Of a stretch of 64,000 nt of DNA, positions 1 through 8,326 are shown in pieces. The stretch is taken from contig NZ_LZRD01000019.1 of assembly GCF_001687325.1 (NCBI RefSeq), positions 241,776-305,775 of the forward strand. The letters run 5' to 3'. The DNA comes from Streptomyces sp. PTY087I2 (GTDB lineage Bacteria > Actinomycetota > Actinomycetes > Streptomycetales > Streptomycetaceae). Each line of letters opens with the position of its first letter. The first letter of the stretch is position 1. The notes beneath the pieces are model-generated. The model was not told the origin of the DNA. It saw nothing but the letters and a program-made list of their open reading frames with translations, and did not search any database. The position numbers and the translations under genes are program-made.

Positions 1-757
1 GGCCGATCCGCTCCAGCGAGGCGAGGTAGTCGCCCAGCGGATCGGTGACGGCGGTGTCGTCCGGGTCCTCGTACAGCCCGATGTGCGGACTGATCCCCGG
101 CAGCAGATGGTCGCCGGAGAACAACCGCCCGTTCCCGGCCAGCCCGGCAGGATGCCGCTCCTCCAGATGGAGGCAGACGTGACCCGGGGTGTGCCCGGGC
201 GTCCAGACGGCACGGAGCCGCCGCCCGGCGAGATCGAGCAGCTCGCCGGGGACGATCTCTCTGTCCGGCAGGGCGGCACGCAGCCCGGGGAGGGTCCGCA
301 GCCGCCCTCCGCTGCGGGCGGCGCGCAGCGGGGCGAGGTGGTCGTCCGGCGCGCCGACGGCGGCGAGCTTGCGGACGAGGTAGTCGAGCCAGGTGCCGGG
401 CTCGGATCCCCGGGTCCGCCGGACGATCGCGGTGTCGGCCTCGTGCATCGCGATCCAGGCCCCGGACGCCTCGCGGACCTGGCCGGAGAGGCCGTGGTGG
501 TCGGGGTGGTGGTGGGTGATGACGACGCCGTGGATATCGGTGACGGCGGTGCCGAGGGCGGAGAGCCCGGCGACGAGGGTGTCCCAGGAAGCGGGATCGT
601 CCCATCCCGTGTCGATGAGGACGGGCCCGCGGTCGGTGTCGACGAGGTGGACGAGGGTGTGCCCGAGGGGGTTGTCCGGGATGGGCACCTTGATGCTGTG
701 GACGCCCCCGCCGTGATCGGCCACCTGCGTCCCGGCCCCGTGAGTCACCTGCGCCAT
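1..757 (-). CDS. MBL-fold metallo-hydrolase, 3' end outside window
   Basis: The reading frame is open from an ATG at 757 to the window edge (about 252 codons seen). It holds the metallo-beta-lactamase signature HHHPDHHG about 90 residues in, and a later TPGHTPGHVCLHLEE segment carrying another metal-binding histidine. Family members hydrolyse thioesters, lactones or similar bonds using two metal ions; the substrate here is unknown. A GGAGAAGGGGAG stretch precedes the start. The gene is divergent from the aldehyde dehydrogenase at 972, so both share a promoter region rich in inverted repeats. Confidence 0.85.
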   Translation of the reverse strand, partial: MAQVTHGAGTQVADHGGGVHSIKVPIPDNPLGHTLVHLVDTDRGPVLIDTGWDDPASWDTLVAGLSALGTAVTDIHGVVITHHHPDHHGLSGQVREASGAWIAMHEADTAIVRRTRGSEPGTWLDYLVRKLAAVGAPDDHLAPLRAARSGGRLRTLPGLRAALPDREIVPGELLDLAGRRLRAVWTPGHTPGHVCLHLEERHPAGLAGNGRLFSGDHLLPGISPHIGLYEDPDDTAVTDPLGDYLASLERIG

Positions 758-792
758 GGGCTCCCCTTCTCCGCTTCGGCTCCCACTTTAAC

Positions 793-806
793 GAGAACTC
801 GTTCCA
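793..806. promoter_or_regulatory. KstR-type box, one mismatch (GAGAACTCGTTCCA)
   Basis: Matches TNNAACNNGTTNNA except for G at the first position. It lies in the promoter region shared by the MBL-fold gene and the aldehyde dehydrogenase. The overlapping AACGAG-AA-CTCGTT (790-803) is itself an inverted repeat. The call rests on exact boxes elsewhere in the window near a KstR-like gene. Confidence 0.45.
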
Positions 807-881
807 GTGGTAGCCCAGGTCTACCAAATCACTGGAGGGCGGGGGTCATTGACGCTGCGCCCCCCGTGGACTAGTGAAACA

Positions 882-899
882 AGAACTGATATCAGTTCT
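882..899. promoter_or_regulatory. 18-bp perfect palindrome upstream of aldehyde dehydrogenase
   Basis: AGAACTGATATCAGTTCT is its own reverse complement, the form expected of an operator for a dimeric regulator. It lies 73 bp upstream of the aldehyde dehydrogenase start. No regulator gene is adjacent in this window. Confidence 0.45.
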
Positions 900-912
900 G
901 ACGACCAGTCAG
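898..912. promoter_or_regulatory. CTGACG-N3-CGTCAG-type inverted repeat, one mismatch
   Basis: CTGACGACCAGTCAG differs by one base from the motif CTGACGNNNCGTCAG found exactly at 24092 and 33964. It abuts the perfect palindrome at 882-899. A TetR-type operator is plausible; the regulator is unknown. Confidence 0.4.
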
Positions 913-971
913 TTGAGGATGTGCCGGCGTACGGGTTCGCGGGTTCACGGGTTCAACGGGAGGCGACGGCC

Positions 972-2441
972 ATGACGGAACGTACGGAGCTGGTGGAACA
1001 CGGACGCCTGTTCATCGGCGGGGAGTTCACCGATCCGCTCTCCACCGAGGTCATCGAGGTGATCTCGCCGCACACCGAACAGGTCATCGGCCGCGTGCCG
1101 CACGCCTCCGAGGCGGATGTGGACCGGGCGGTCGCCGCGGCCCGCCGGGCCTTCGACGAGGGCCCGTGGCCCCGGATGCCGCTGGACGAGCGGATCGCGG
1201 TGATCACCCGGATCAAGGATGCCTTCGCCGTACGCCACGAGGAGTTCGCTCGTCTGATCAGCGCGCAGAACGGCACCCCGTACAGCGCGAGCGTCATGGT
1301 GCAGGCGCTGGCCGCGATGATGGTCTGGGACTCGGCGATCACGGTGGCGCGGACGTTCCCGTACGAGGAACGGCGCGACGGCGTCCTCGGCCCGCTGCTG
1401 GTCCGCCGCGAACCGGTGGGCGTGGTGGCGGCGGTCGTCCCGTGGAACGTCCCGCAGTTCACGGCGGCGGCGAAGCTGGCCCCGGCGCTGCTGGCGGGCT
1501 GCACGGCGATCCTGAAGGTCTCCCCGGAAACCCCCCTGGACGCCTATGTGCTGGCGGAGATAGTGGAGGAGGCGGGCCTACCCCCCGGAGTCCTCTCGAT
1601 CCTCCCGGCCGACCGGGAGGTCAGCGAGTACCTGGTGGGCCACCGGGACGTGGACAAGGTCTCCTTCACGGGCTCGGTGGCGGCAGGCCGCCGCGTGATG
1701 GAGGTGGCCTCGCGCAACCTGACCCGAGTCACTTTGGAATTGGGCGGCAAATCGGCAGCAGTCATCCTCCCGGACGCGGACCTGGAGGCGGCGGTGGCGG
1801 GGATCGTCCCGTTCGCCTGGATGATCAACGGCCAGGCATGCGTGGCGCAGACGCGCATTCTGGCCCCACGCTCCCGTTACGACGAGATAGCGGAGGCATT
1901 CGCGGCGGCAGCAGGCGCACTCCGCGTAGGCGACCCCTTGGACCCCACCACCGAACTGGGCCCCTTGGTGGCCCAACGCCAGCAGCAACGCTCGCTGGAC
2001 TACATCAGTTTGGGCCAGGAGGAGGGCGCGAAGATCCTGACAGGCGGAAGCCGCCCCGCCTCCCAGGAGCGAGGCTGGTACGTCGAACCCACCCTTTTCG
2101 GCTCGGTCGACAACTCGATGCGCATCGCCCGGGAGGAGATCTTCGGCCCGGTGATCTGCCTGATCCCGTACGGGGACGAGGCCGAGGCGGTCCGCATCGC
2201 CGACGACTCCCCGTACGGCCTGAGCGGCAGCGTCTGGACGGCGGACACGGAACGCGGCATCGACATAGCCCGCCGCATCCGCACGGGCACGTACAGCGTG
2301 AACACCTTCAGCCTCGACATGCTCGGCCCGTTCGGCGGCTACAAGAACTCGGGCCTGGGCCGCGAGTTCGGCCCCGAGGGCTACGGCGAGTTCTTCGAGC
2401 ACAAGATGATCCACCTGCCCGCCGGCTACCGGGAGGCATGA
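972..2441 (+). CDS. NAD(P)-dependent aldehyde dehydrogenase
   Basis: A 489-residue protein of usual family length. It oxidises an aldehyde to a carboxylic acid with NAD(P)+. Visible landmarks are PWNVP near residue 158 (catalytic Asn), the general base Glu256 in LELGGKS and the nucleophile Cys290 in NGQACVAQTR. A longer frame extends upstream, but alignment of the family N-terminus (GRLFIGGEF) favours the ATG at 972. The stop overlaps the start of the ferredoxin gene, so the two are translationally coupled. The substrate is unknown; the KstR-type box upstream hints at sterol or isoprenoid-derived aldehydes (inference). Confidence 0.9.
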   Translation: MTERTELVEHGRLFIGGEFTDPLSTEVIEVISPHTEQVIGRVPHASEADVDRAVAAARRAFDEGPWPRMPLDERIAVITRIKDAFAVRHEEFARLISAQNGTPYSASVMVQALAAMMVWDSAITVARTFPYEERRDGVLGPLLVRREPVGVVAAVVPWNVPQFTAAAKLAPALLAGCTAILKVSPETPLDAYVLAEIVEEAGLPPGVLSILPADREVSEYLVGHRDVDKVSFTGSVAAGRRVMEVASRNLTRVTLELGGKSAAVILPDADLEAAVAGIVPFAWMINGQACVAQTRILAPRSRYDEIAEAFAAAAGALRVGDPLDPTTELGPLVAQRQQQRSLDYISLGQEEGAKILTGGSRPASQERGWYVEPTLFGSVDNSMRIAREEIFGPVICLIPYGDEAEAVRIADDSPYGLSGSVWTADTERGIDIARRIRTGTYSVNTFSLDMLGPFGGYKNSGLGREFGPEGYGEFFEHKMIHLPAGYREA

Positions 2442-2674
2442 TGGGCGACCGCTGGCACGTGGAGGTCGACCGCTCGGTCTGCATAGGCTCCGGCATGTGC
2501 GTCAACCACGCGGGCGACGCCTTCCACCTGGACTCGGCCCGCCAGTCCCACCCGACAGCCGAGGACCGCGACGCAGGCGAACACGTCCTGGCGGCAGCGG
2601 AGGGCTGCCCGGTGGAGGCGATCACGCTGACGCTGGCGGGGTCGGGGGAGGTGGTTTTCCCGCCGGAGGAGTGA
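2438..2674 (+). CDS. Small 3Fe-4S type ferredoxin
   Basis: A 78-residue protein (77 if the second, adjacent ATG is used). The cysteines are arranged C15-x5-C21 and Cys57-Pro, the spacing of 3Fe-4S or mixed ferredoxins that feed electrons to actinobacterial cytochromes P450. It begins inside the stop of the aldehyde dehydrogenase (ATGA overlap), so the pair is one operon. No P450 or ferredoxin reductase lies next to it, so its redox partner must be encoded elsewhere. Confidence 0.85.
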   Translation: MMGDRWHVEVDRSVCIGSGMCVNHAGDAFHLDSARQSHPTAEDRDAGEHVLAAAEGCPVEAITLTLAGSGEVVFPPEE

Positions 2675-2700
2675 GGGGCCCCGGGGGCTGCCGGGCCGGC

Positions 2701-3093
2701 TCAGCCGAGCGAACGCACGATGATCCAGTATGCATACTCTTCCTCCGTCACCGCACACAGGTACGCCCCATCTGCGGACAACGCCACGAACTCGGGAGTC
2801 CCGGTCACCGCAGCAATGCGAGACGGCAGGTCAAGGGGCGCGATATCCCGCACGGGAACCCACCCGACGGCAGCGCCACCACCCCCTGGCGGCAGAATGA
2901 GAAACGTCCCGGCCCTTGGCCCGGCGAGCACGGGCCATGCCTTCTCGTGCCACTGACGATCGAGCTGCTTCAGGGCATCGGGTGTCGCTGCATCGATTGT
3001 CAGGGTCGGTTCCACGTCGATGCCGGCGACCATGCGAATAGCCTCGATCGCGGAAGGTGCGGCTGCAGGAACCTCGACATCAGCAAGCTCCAA
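2701..3093 (-). CDS. Hypothetical protein in immunity island
   Basis: A 130-residue protein I do not recognise, with a C-terminal stretch ADGAYLCAVTEEEYAYW. The only conventional start is a TTG at 3093 with no visible ribosome binding site. The frame stays open upstream into the preceding gene (reading RWDWRAFGLELADVEV), so the true start may be non-canonical or the gene may have lost its beginning. It follows two Imm50-like genes on the same strand and may be another immunity-type gene; that is inference from position only. Confidence 0.5.
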   Translation of the reverse strand: MELADVEVPAAAPSAIEAIRMVAGIDVEPTLTIDAATPDALKQLDRQWHEKAWPVLAGPRAGTFLILPPGGGGAAVGWVPVRDIAPLDLPSRIAAVTGTPEFVALSADGAYLCAVTEEEYAYWIIVRSLG

Positions 3094-3140
3094 ACCAAAG
3101 GCACGCCAGTCCCATCGCGAGGGGCCTTGTCCGGCCCCGG

Positions 3141-3548
3141 CTACACGGATGACGTCACCAATCCGACGCGCGCTGCGGACAGGACGACAGAACGGGCACG
3201 AAAGAGGAGAGACGCCTCTTCCGACGTGATGGCGACCGACAGCTTCTCATCGGGGTCACGCCGGATGGACACCCTCTTGTGCGCCGGAGCCGCCCACCCC
3301 TGAACGGCGAGTTGTTCAACCCAGGAAAAGACGAGATAGAAGGTGAAGGAGTTGTACCTCTTCCCTTCCCACTCGGACTTGATGCGCACGGGGGTCTGTG
3401 CGGTCTTGAACCCCAGCGTGATGCTGTCTCTTCGCTCGTCCACCAGCACATGGAACAGGTCGCACTTGCTGAGATCCGGCTCTTCGTCGTACAAGCTCTG
3501 GATGGATTGCGGGTCGTCGAGAAGACGAGCCCAATCAGACGCGCTCAT
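3141..3548 (-). CDS. Imm50-like immunity protein
   Basis: A 135-residue protein. Its layout (SDWARLLDDPQSIQSLYDEEPDL near the N-terminus, then alternating beta strands ending in a VQGW segment) resembles Imm50-family immunity proteins of polymorphic toxin systems, which bind and neutralise a cognate secreted toxin in the cytoplasm. It overlaps the gene upstream by 14 bp, so the two are coupled. No toxin gene is adjacent. The family assignment is from recall of the pattern and needs a profile search. Confidence 0.6.
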   Translation of the reverse strand: MSASDWARLLDDPQSIQSLYDEEPDLSKCDLFHVLVDERRDSITLGFKTAQTPVRIKSEWEGKRYNSFTFYLVFSWVEQLAVQGWAAPAHKRVSIRRDPDEKLSVAITSEEASLLFRARSVVLSAARVGLVTSSV

Positions 3549-4089
3549 AGAAGGTGCTCTCGTGTGTTCCGGGGAGTGAGGTGAACATGCGCGTATCGAG
3601 GCGGCTCACGAAGGCATGAGGAACGTCGTCCGAGCCGGTTTCGGTCATGCGATAGGAACTGATGTGGCCGACGGTGAGGGAATCACTGGAGGTGAAGGAG
3701 AACCCGAATCCGACTTCGGCGATGCGAACGAGGACCCTTCGGTAGGGCAGCGCAGCAAGGCTGATGTCGACCGGGACGGCCGGAATCCATCCGCGCACGG
3801 TCAGATCTTCCACGGCCGTGAAGTGCACATGAAGCTGCAAAGTGTCGTGGCCACGCTCGGACCACTCGGGTGGTAGGCGGCCCGGACCCGGGTAGGCGGG
3901 AAGATCGATCCGCAGCGTCAGGGCGGGGCCCCGCCAGTCGAGATGGAAGGACCTTAGGCGCACCGACTTCAGCGGTGGAACATCGGAGTACAGGGTGCCG
4001 AGAGTGTCTGAGTTTCTTACCAGGTCGATCCAATGGGGGATCAATGCGAGGGTGTTCCTTTTCTCTGGCGTTGTGTCGCTCAGTCCCAT
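3535..4089 (-). CDS. Imm50-like immunity protein
   Basis: A 184-residue protein and the better Imm50 match of the pair: HWIDLVRNSDTLGTLYSDVPPL, then LTLRIDLPAYP, PPEWSERGHDTLQLHVHF and VEDLTVRGW follow the family order. A C-terminal extension of about 40 residues (after SSYRMTE) is unlike its neighbour. ATG starts at 4089 and 4093 lie in different frames; the former gives the Imm50 product. The last bases overlap the start of the next Imm50-like gene, suggesting duplication and divergence of immunity genes. Confidence 0.65.
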   Translation of the reverse strand: MGLSDTTPEKRNTLALIPHWIDLVRNSDTLGTLYSDVPPLKSVRLRSFHLDWRGPALTLRIDLPAYPGPGRLPPEWSERGHDTLQLHVHFTAVEDLTVRGWIPAVPVDISLAALPYRRVLVRIAEVGFGFSFTSSDSLTVGHISSYRMTETGSDDVPHAFVSRLDTRMFTSLPGTHESTFYERV

Positions 4090-4105
4090 TCATATCTGGA
4101 GAGCT

Positions 4106-4456
4106 CTACGAGAGGAGTGATGTTTCAGTCGCGGATACGTTCGGGAAAATCTGAAGTTCGAGCACACCCGTCGTATCTTGAGTTGCAAACTCTACGAAAA
4201 GTGTGGTGCTCCCATCGCTTTCCTGGATGCGAAGCAAAGTCGCTCCCTCCCGGAATATTTTCAGCTTCGGATCGCCGGACTTCGTACTCCAGTGAACGCT
4301 GACAGATCGCCCGACTGTGTTGTACGAGAAGGTCAGACCTTCACCGGTGACATCGAAAAACATCAGAGTCATTTGAGTTTCCCCGGTGATCTCCGGTTCC
4401 ACCCCCAGGGCGTTGACGAGGTCTTGTGGATCTGGTGTTACGAATTGCTTCTGCAC
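4106..4456 (-). CDS. Small hypothetical protein, possible immunity protein
   Basis: A 116-residue acidic protein (QKQFVTPDPQDLVNALGVEP at the start) predicted to be mainly beta strand. I chose the GTG at 4456 because an AAGGA ribosome binding site lies five bases upstream; the longer frame from 4558 has a low-complexity start that looks non-coding. GC is visibly lower than in flanking genes. Size and position among Imm50- and CdiI-like genes suggest an immunity function, but no family is recognised. Confidence 0.5.
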   Translation of the reverse strand: MQKQFVTPDPQDLVNALGVEPEITGETQMTLMFFDVTGEGLTFSYNTVGRSVSVHWSTKSGDPKLKIFREGATLLRIQESDGSTTLFVEFATQDTTGVLELQIFPNVSATETSLLS

Positions 4457-4727
4457 TGCATTCCTTGATCCGTTACTGCCGCGACAAGTGGACGACGTCC
4501 GCAAGTTACTCCCGTCCGCGCAACGCTCGCGCGATATTGATACCAATTTGGAGCGCACTCAGTCGGGGCGGATCTTTCGTGTCATCCAGCACCACCGTGT
4601 GCGGGTGGTCGCCGACCTGCGGCGGCTTCACGTCCTCGGTCCATCAGGACGGGTGCTTGACCTGGTTGATTTCGAGGACCTGCAGCAGGCTACGTTAATT
4701 CGAACCTGTACAGGTTTGCCAGTGTAT
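4457..4727. other. Gap in immunity island with possible toxin-gene debris
   Basis: No convincing intact gene. On the minus strand, 4506-4694 reads as two short open segments separated by one in-frame TGA: the first ends in LEINQVKHPS, the second contains VVLDDTKDPPRLSALQIG. Such a tail, among immunity genes, could be debris of a toxin C-terminus. This is weak evidence from short segments. Confidence 0.25.
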
Positions 4728-5150
4728 TCAATTCGAGGCCTTCGTTTCTGCCTCCAGAAAGAAACTCCGAACATCCTCACGGGTGTTCGGTGAAATATCT
4801 TCGAGTAAGGAGATGACTTCCTTCAGGTTCGCGGCCCATTGTGGATTTGACTGCCAGATCGGTGATCGCCTCGTCAGTACTGCTGTCAAAAGGTCGTCGT
4901 CGTAGAAGCCTCCCAAGGGCTGGTCAGTTGCTGTCTCGCGAAGGATCTCCAGTGCGACAGGAAGCAACCATGGGATACCGACATCTTGGCCGATCAATCT
5001 GCTCATCTCCCACGCGGTGAGCAAGTTGATCGGACGTTTCCGCAGGTTGTGTACGGCCTTGACCAGGCCGGTCCCATCGGAAGGTGGATCGGGCCATTCG
5101 ATGCCCTCCAGTTGCTCGATCGTTCTGCTTCGGTCTGTTTCGTTTTCCAT
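4728..5150 (-). CDS. CdiI-like contact-dependent inhibition immunity protein
   Basis: A 140-residue protein. The order RTIEQLEGIEWPDPP, LVKAVHNLRKRPINLLT, MSRLIGQDVGIPWLLPVAL and YDDDLLTAVLTR fits the actinobacterial family annotated as contact-dependent growth inhibition system immunity protein. Such proteins protect the cell from a cognate toxin. A TTA codon (4806-4808, residue 115) is present, rare in Streptomyces and dependent on the bldA tRNA. No matching CdiA-type toxin is in the window, so this is an orphan. Confidence 0.7.
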   Translation of the reverse strand: MENETDRSRTIEQLEGIEWPDPPSDGTGLVKAVHNLRKRPINLLTAWEMSRLIGQDVGIPWLLPVALEILRETATDQPLGGFYDDDLLTAVLTRRSPIWQSNPQWAANLKEVISLLEDISPNTREDVRSFFLEAETKASN

Positions 5151-5186
5151 TGTCTAATGGCCTTGAGAGTGCTACTGAGCAGAAGC

Positions 5187-5690
5187 TCATGGGGCCTCGT
5201 CGGGGTGGGCGGCGCTCCAGTCGCGGCCCTTCCGCGAGCGGCGGGCGGAGTTCCCGTCGACCACGAGATGGGTCTTGTGCTCGAAGTGTCCGGCGAGCCG
5301 GTCGAGGAAGCGGCCCATCACCTCGGCGGTGAAGCTCTCGGCGAAGATCATGGAGTGCTTCCGGCCCTTGGTTCTGCTCGCGGACATCGCGTTGGTGGAG
5401 AACCGGTTCCCGCTCCGCCGTACCACGGGGGTCTTCCCCATCTGGCCCCAGGTACGGCCGGTGACCTGGTCGGTGAAGAGGGCCTCGCCGCCTTCGGCCT
5501 TCGCCCTGACCTGGATCGCCGGCCAGGTCTCCTCGTGCCAGCGCCGGACCGCCTGCGGGTCCTGCTGGACGGCCCGCGTGTCCGAACGCTGGGAAGGCAG
5601 TCCCCACCGCTTGAGGTACTTGCCCACCCCGGGCTCGGTCAGTCGTGCCCGGCACAGCTTCGCGGTCAGGTCACCGATCAGCCGCCGCGC
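5187..5690 (-). pseudogene. IS630-family transposase remnant
   Basis: The frame contains KYLKRWGLPSQRSD, RWHEETWPAIQVRAKAEGGE, GRTWGQMGKTPVVRRSGNRF and GRFLDRLAGHFEHKTHLVVDG, the central part of an IS630-type DDE transposase. The N-terminal helix-turn-helix and the C-terminal end with the last catalytic acid are absent. Compared with the family as I recall it, about seven residues are missing between two DQV triplets, consistent with a small in-frame deletion. No terminal inverted repeats were identified. It marks past insertion beside the immunity genes. Confidence 0.7.
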
Positions 5691-5820
5691 TTTTACGGCC
5701 TCGCCCCCGCCACCAACGCGGCCACTGCCCGCAGTCGCAGGCCTCCTACGCCCACGGGAGAACAGATGCCGCGCGTCCCCCATCAGTGACTCAGAACCCA
5801 AACCGTTTCGGATCAATATC

Positions 5821-6909
5821 TCACCGGGGCATGGTGACCTGCGGACAGTTTCGGGAGGCTGCTGCTGCGTCCAGGAAGTTCTGGAAAGTGGCACGCCGAA
5901 CGTCTGAGTACGACGGCTGGCGATTGTGCGTGCGGTCCAGAAGCACACCCTGATATTCGGCGCTCCAGTTCGCGGCGAAATAGACCTTTCCCTCTGCGCA
6001 TTGGAGGATGGCCTCGTCGGTACCGACGACTGATCCATTGGCTCCGGGGAGCTTCTTGAATTCTTTCTCCTCGCGCAGGGCGGCATCGAGGATGATGTTG
6101 TCGGTTGTGGCGGCGAAGGAGATTCGGGCGCCGTCCGTCCCGTCAAGGTCCACGTCACATGCCCATGTATGCGACGCCTCGTTCAACTGCTCATGCCCGG
6201 GCTCGGCGAGGCCTTGGGCCAAGGCCGCCTTCGGGAGAGAGAAGCCCTTCAAGCCGCAGAGGTTGTGAGGGGCAGCCGTACGCGGTGCATCGGGTGCGAC
6301 AAAGGCGGCGGGCTCGGCGGGCTCGTCAGCAGAGCAGCCGGCCGCTTTGGCGACCTTTTGTGCGGTGTGTGTCAGCAGTCGGGCAAGGCTCCGCCGATGT
6401 GCCGAGCCTCCTTCCACGGAGGCTTCCACGATGGCTACCGTGTCCGGCCCGGGAGCGATGGTCCTGCTGCCCTGGATGTTGCCCACCTTGTCCCAACAGC
6501 TCCTGGGCAGAATGACGTAGCCGCTGGTATCGGATACGGCACCGCGAGCGAAGTAGGACCGTGCCGCGGGGTTCTTCCAGACGGCGGTCGTGAAAGGAAA
6601 TGCCCCCTCTGCGGTCCCCGTCTTCATCTTCATGCGCAAGTTGTCCTGGCCGATGAAGCGACTGGTGCGCTCCACAACGCAGGTGAATTCCGAACGCCCG
6701 ATGGCAGTTTGGGAGGAAACCTGTGACACGCGGCCGGGGACGTCGAGCGTCGCTTGTACATCGCCCGAGGAAAGAGTGCCTTCGCAGACGGCGTCGTCCC
6801 CCCAAGCGTTGGTGTTCCACCAGCAGTACAACGACGTCAGCGAGGCGACCAGAAGGAGAGCGATGGATGTGAAGAGCGTGGTCTTCTTATGCCGTATTCG
6901 GATTTTCAT
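5821..6909 (-). CDS. Membrane-anchored hypothetical protein
   Basis: A 362-residue protein with a basic N-terminus followed by one membrane segment at about residues 12-30 (LFTSIALLLVASLTSLYCW); the rest is predicted to be extracytoplasmic, with several cysteines that could form disulfides. There seem to be two related halves, each with a conserved Cys and a segment like YFARGAVSD or VYFAANWSAEY. The family recurs in streptomycetes but no function is known to me. It lies just upstream (in its reading direction) of the transposase remnant. Confidence 0.7.
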   Translation of the reverse strand: MKIRIRHKKTTLFTSIALLLVASLTSLYCWWNTNAWGDDAVCEGTLSSGDVQATLDVPGRVSQVSSQTAIGRSEFTCVVERTSRFIGQDNLRMKMKTGTAEGAFPFTTAVWKNPAARSYFARGAVSDTSGYVILPRSCWDKVGNIQGSRTIAPGPDTVAIVEASVEGGSAHRRSLARLLTHTAQKVAKAAGCSADEPAEPAAFVAPDAPRTAAPHNLCGLKGFSLPKAALAQGLAEPGHEQLNEASHTWACDVDLDGTDGARISFAATTDNIILDAALREEKEFKKLPGANGSVVGTDEAILQCAEGKVYFAANWSAEYQGVLLDRTHNRQPSYSDVRRATFQNFLDAAAASRNCPQVTMPR

Positions 6910-7033
6910 GGTGGTGCTTTCAGGTTCTCGTGGAGGATTCAGGTGTCCGCTCGCAACGCTTCGTGCGCAATCTTTCGGCCGTTCACGTAGCTTTGGCCGG
7001 CCTCGCCTGCTGCGGCTCCCGGTGCTCGTCGGG

Positions 7034-7270
7034 CTACCTGTTCCATCCGGCAGGCGGCGCGCCCGCTGTCGCCAAGTCGCTGACGAAGGCCCGCCAGGCG
7101 TCGTGGCCGAAGGTGATGGCGGGGCCGGCGGGGCGGGTGCTGTCGCGGACTGGGACCAGGTGGGGGAGGTTCGGGGCGATCTCCACGCACTCGCCCTGCC
7201 CGCCGCTGTAGCTGCTGGTGCGCCAGGCGGCCTCGGCGAGGTCAGGCGGGGTGAGGCGGTCCTCGGTCAT
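7034..7270 (-). CDS. DUF397 domain protein
   Basis: A 78-residue protein. AAWRTSSYSGGQGECVEIA and VPVRDSTRPAGPAITF are the two signature parts of DUF397. In streptomycetes these small proteins pair with XRE regulators of the WhiJ type and are thought to work with them in developmental control. The start overlaps the last four bases of the XRE gene, giving translational coupling. Confidence 0.9.
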   Translation of the reverse strand: MTEDRLTPPDLAEAAWRTSSYSGGQGECVEIAPNLPHLVPVRDSTRPAGPAITFGHDAWRAFVSDLATAGAPPAGWNR

Positions 7271-8139
7271 GGTCTGTGCTCCTTGGCGATATGTCGGATC
7301 ATGCTGAGCGATTCCGTCGGCGGCAACGCGGACATGCGGGCGTCGTCGAAGAGTTCACGGTACTGAGCCACGTCGGATTCCCGCTCGATCCAGATGTTGC
7401 CGGTCGGAGTTTCGGTCAGAACGAGATCGAGTGCCGAGACCCTGGGAAAGCTGAGCATCAAGTACGGACCGAACATACCCGGGTGTGCCCCGCGTGAGAA
7501 CGGCAGTACCTGGACAGTGATGTTGGGGCGCTCGGCCAGGTCTGCCAAGTGCTGCAACTGGTCGTGCATCACCGTCGGCCCGCCGACCTGTTGGCGAAGC
7601 ACCCCTTCCGCGAGGACGGCCCAGAATTCCATGGGCGCGTCCCCGGTCAGACGCTCCTGCCGTGCCATGCGTACCTGTACGAACTGGTCGATCTCCTCTG
7701 CGGTCCGCCACGCGCGGGAGGCAACCGTTACAGCCCTTCCGTAGGCAGGTGTCTGGAGTAGGCCCGGCACCAGTTGCACCTGGAAGGTCTTGATGCTGTC
7801 GCAGATCGTCTCCATCTCAATGTAGTCGCGGTACGTGTCACCCAGCACGTCTCCGAACTGGTGCCACCAGCCCTCGCGGCGACGCCTGTTAGCGCTGCGG
7901 GCCAGCGACGCCAGGCGGTCGCGGGCTTCCTGGTCCGTCACCCCGTACGCGTGTATGAGCGCGGTCAGGTCAGGCGTACGGACCGGCACGTGTCCGTTCT
8001 CGATGCGGCTGATCTTGCCCTTGGTGCAGTCGAGAACCTCTGCGGCATCAGCCGTGGAGAAGCTCGCGGCCTCGCGGAAGCGGCGTAGCTCGTCGCCGAG
8101 TTGGCGGCCGAGAACGGTGGATGGCTTTACGGATGGCAT
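7267..8139 (-). CDS. XRE-family regulator with DUF5753 domain
   Basis: A 290-residue protein with an N-terminal helix-turn-helix (about residues 10-70, STADAAEVLDCTKGKISRIENG), followed by the DUF5753 domain (IKTFQVQLVPGLLQTPAYGRA onwards), the architecture of WhiJ-type regulators. It is coupled to the DUF397 gene downstream and divergent from an anti-sigma-type ATPase gene at 8327, the usual three-gene module of Streptomyces. It likely binds the 8140-8326 intergenic region; the effector is unknown. Confidence 0.9.
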   Translation of the reverse strand: MPSVKPSTVLGRQLGDELRRFREAASFSTADAAEVLDCTKGKISRIENGHVPVRTPDLTALIHAYGVTDQEARDRLASLARSANRRRREGWWHQFGDVLGDTYRDYIEMETICDSIKTFQVQLVPGLLQTPAYGRAVTVASRAWRTAEEIDQFVQVRMARQERLTGDAPMEFWAVLAEGVLRQQVGGPTVMHDQLQHLADLAERPNITVQVLPFSRGAHPGMFGPYLMLSFPRVSALDLVLTETPTGNIWIERESDVAQYRELFDDARMSALPPTESLSMIRHIAKEHRP

Positions 8140-8326
8140 AGCTCACTCCCTATCAGTCCGAGGATCACTGCGGCCACGGTATGCCCGAACGAGTGAATTG
8201 AGCATCAGAAATCCATTCAACGTTGCGCCGATGTGAGTTGTGCGGGCAGGCTCTAAGGCGAGACACCTCAACGTCGCTCCTCCGAGCGGCACTTGCTGTC
8301 CCGTCGTCCATTCGCTGGGGAGTGTC

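Noticed and set aside
83..874. Long plus-strand open frame over the MBL-fold gene
   Set aside because: It is the antisense shadow of a clear metallo-beta-lactamase-fold gene; its composition is GC-skewed low complexity without motifs.
1166..2437. Plus-strand frame overlapping the aldehyde dehydrogenase in another frame
   Set aside because: Only its last 79 codons are real (the ferredoxin, from 2438); the rest is Gly/Arg/Pro-rich shadow of the dehydrogenase.
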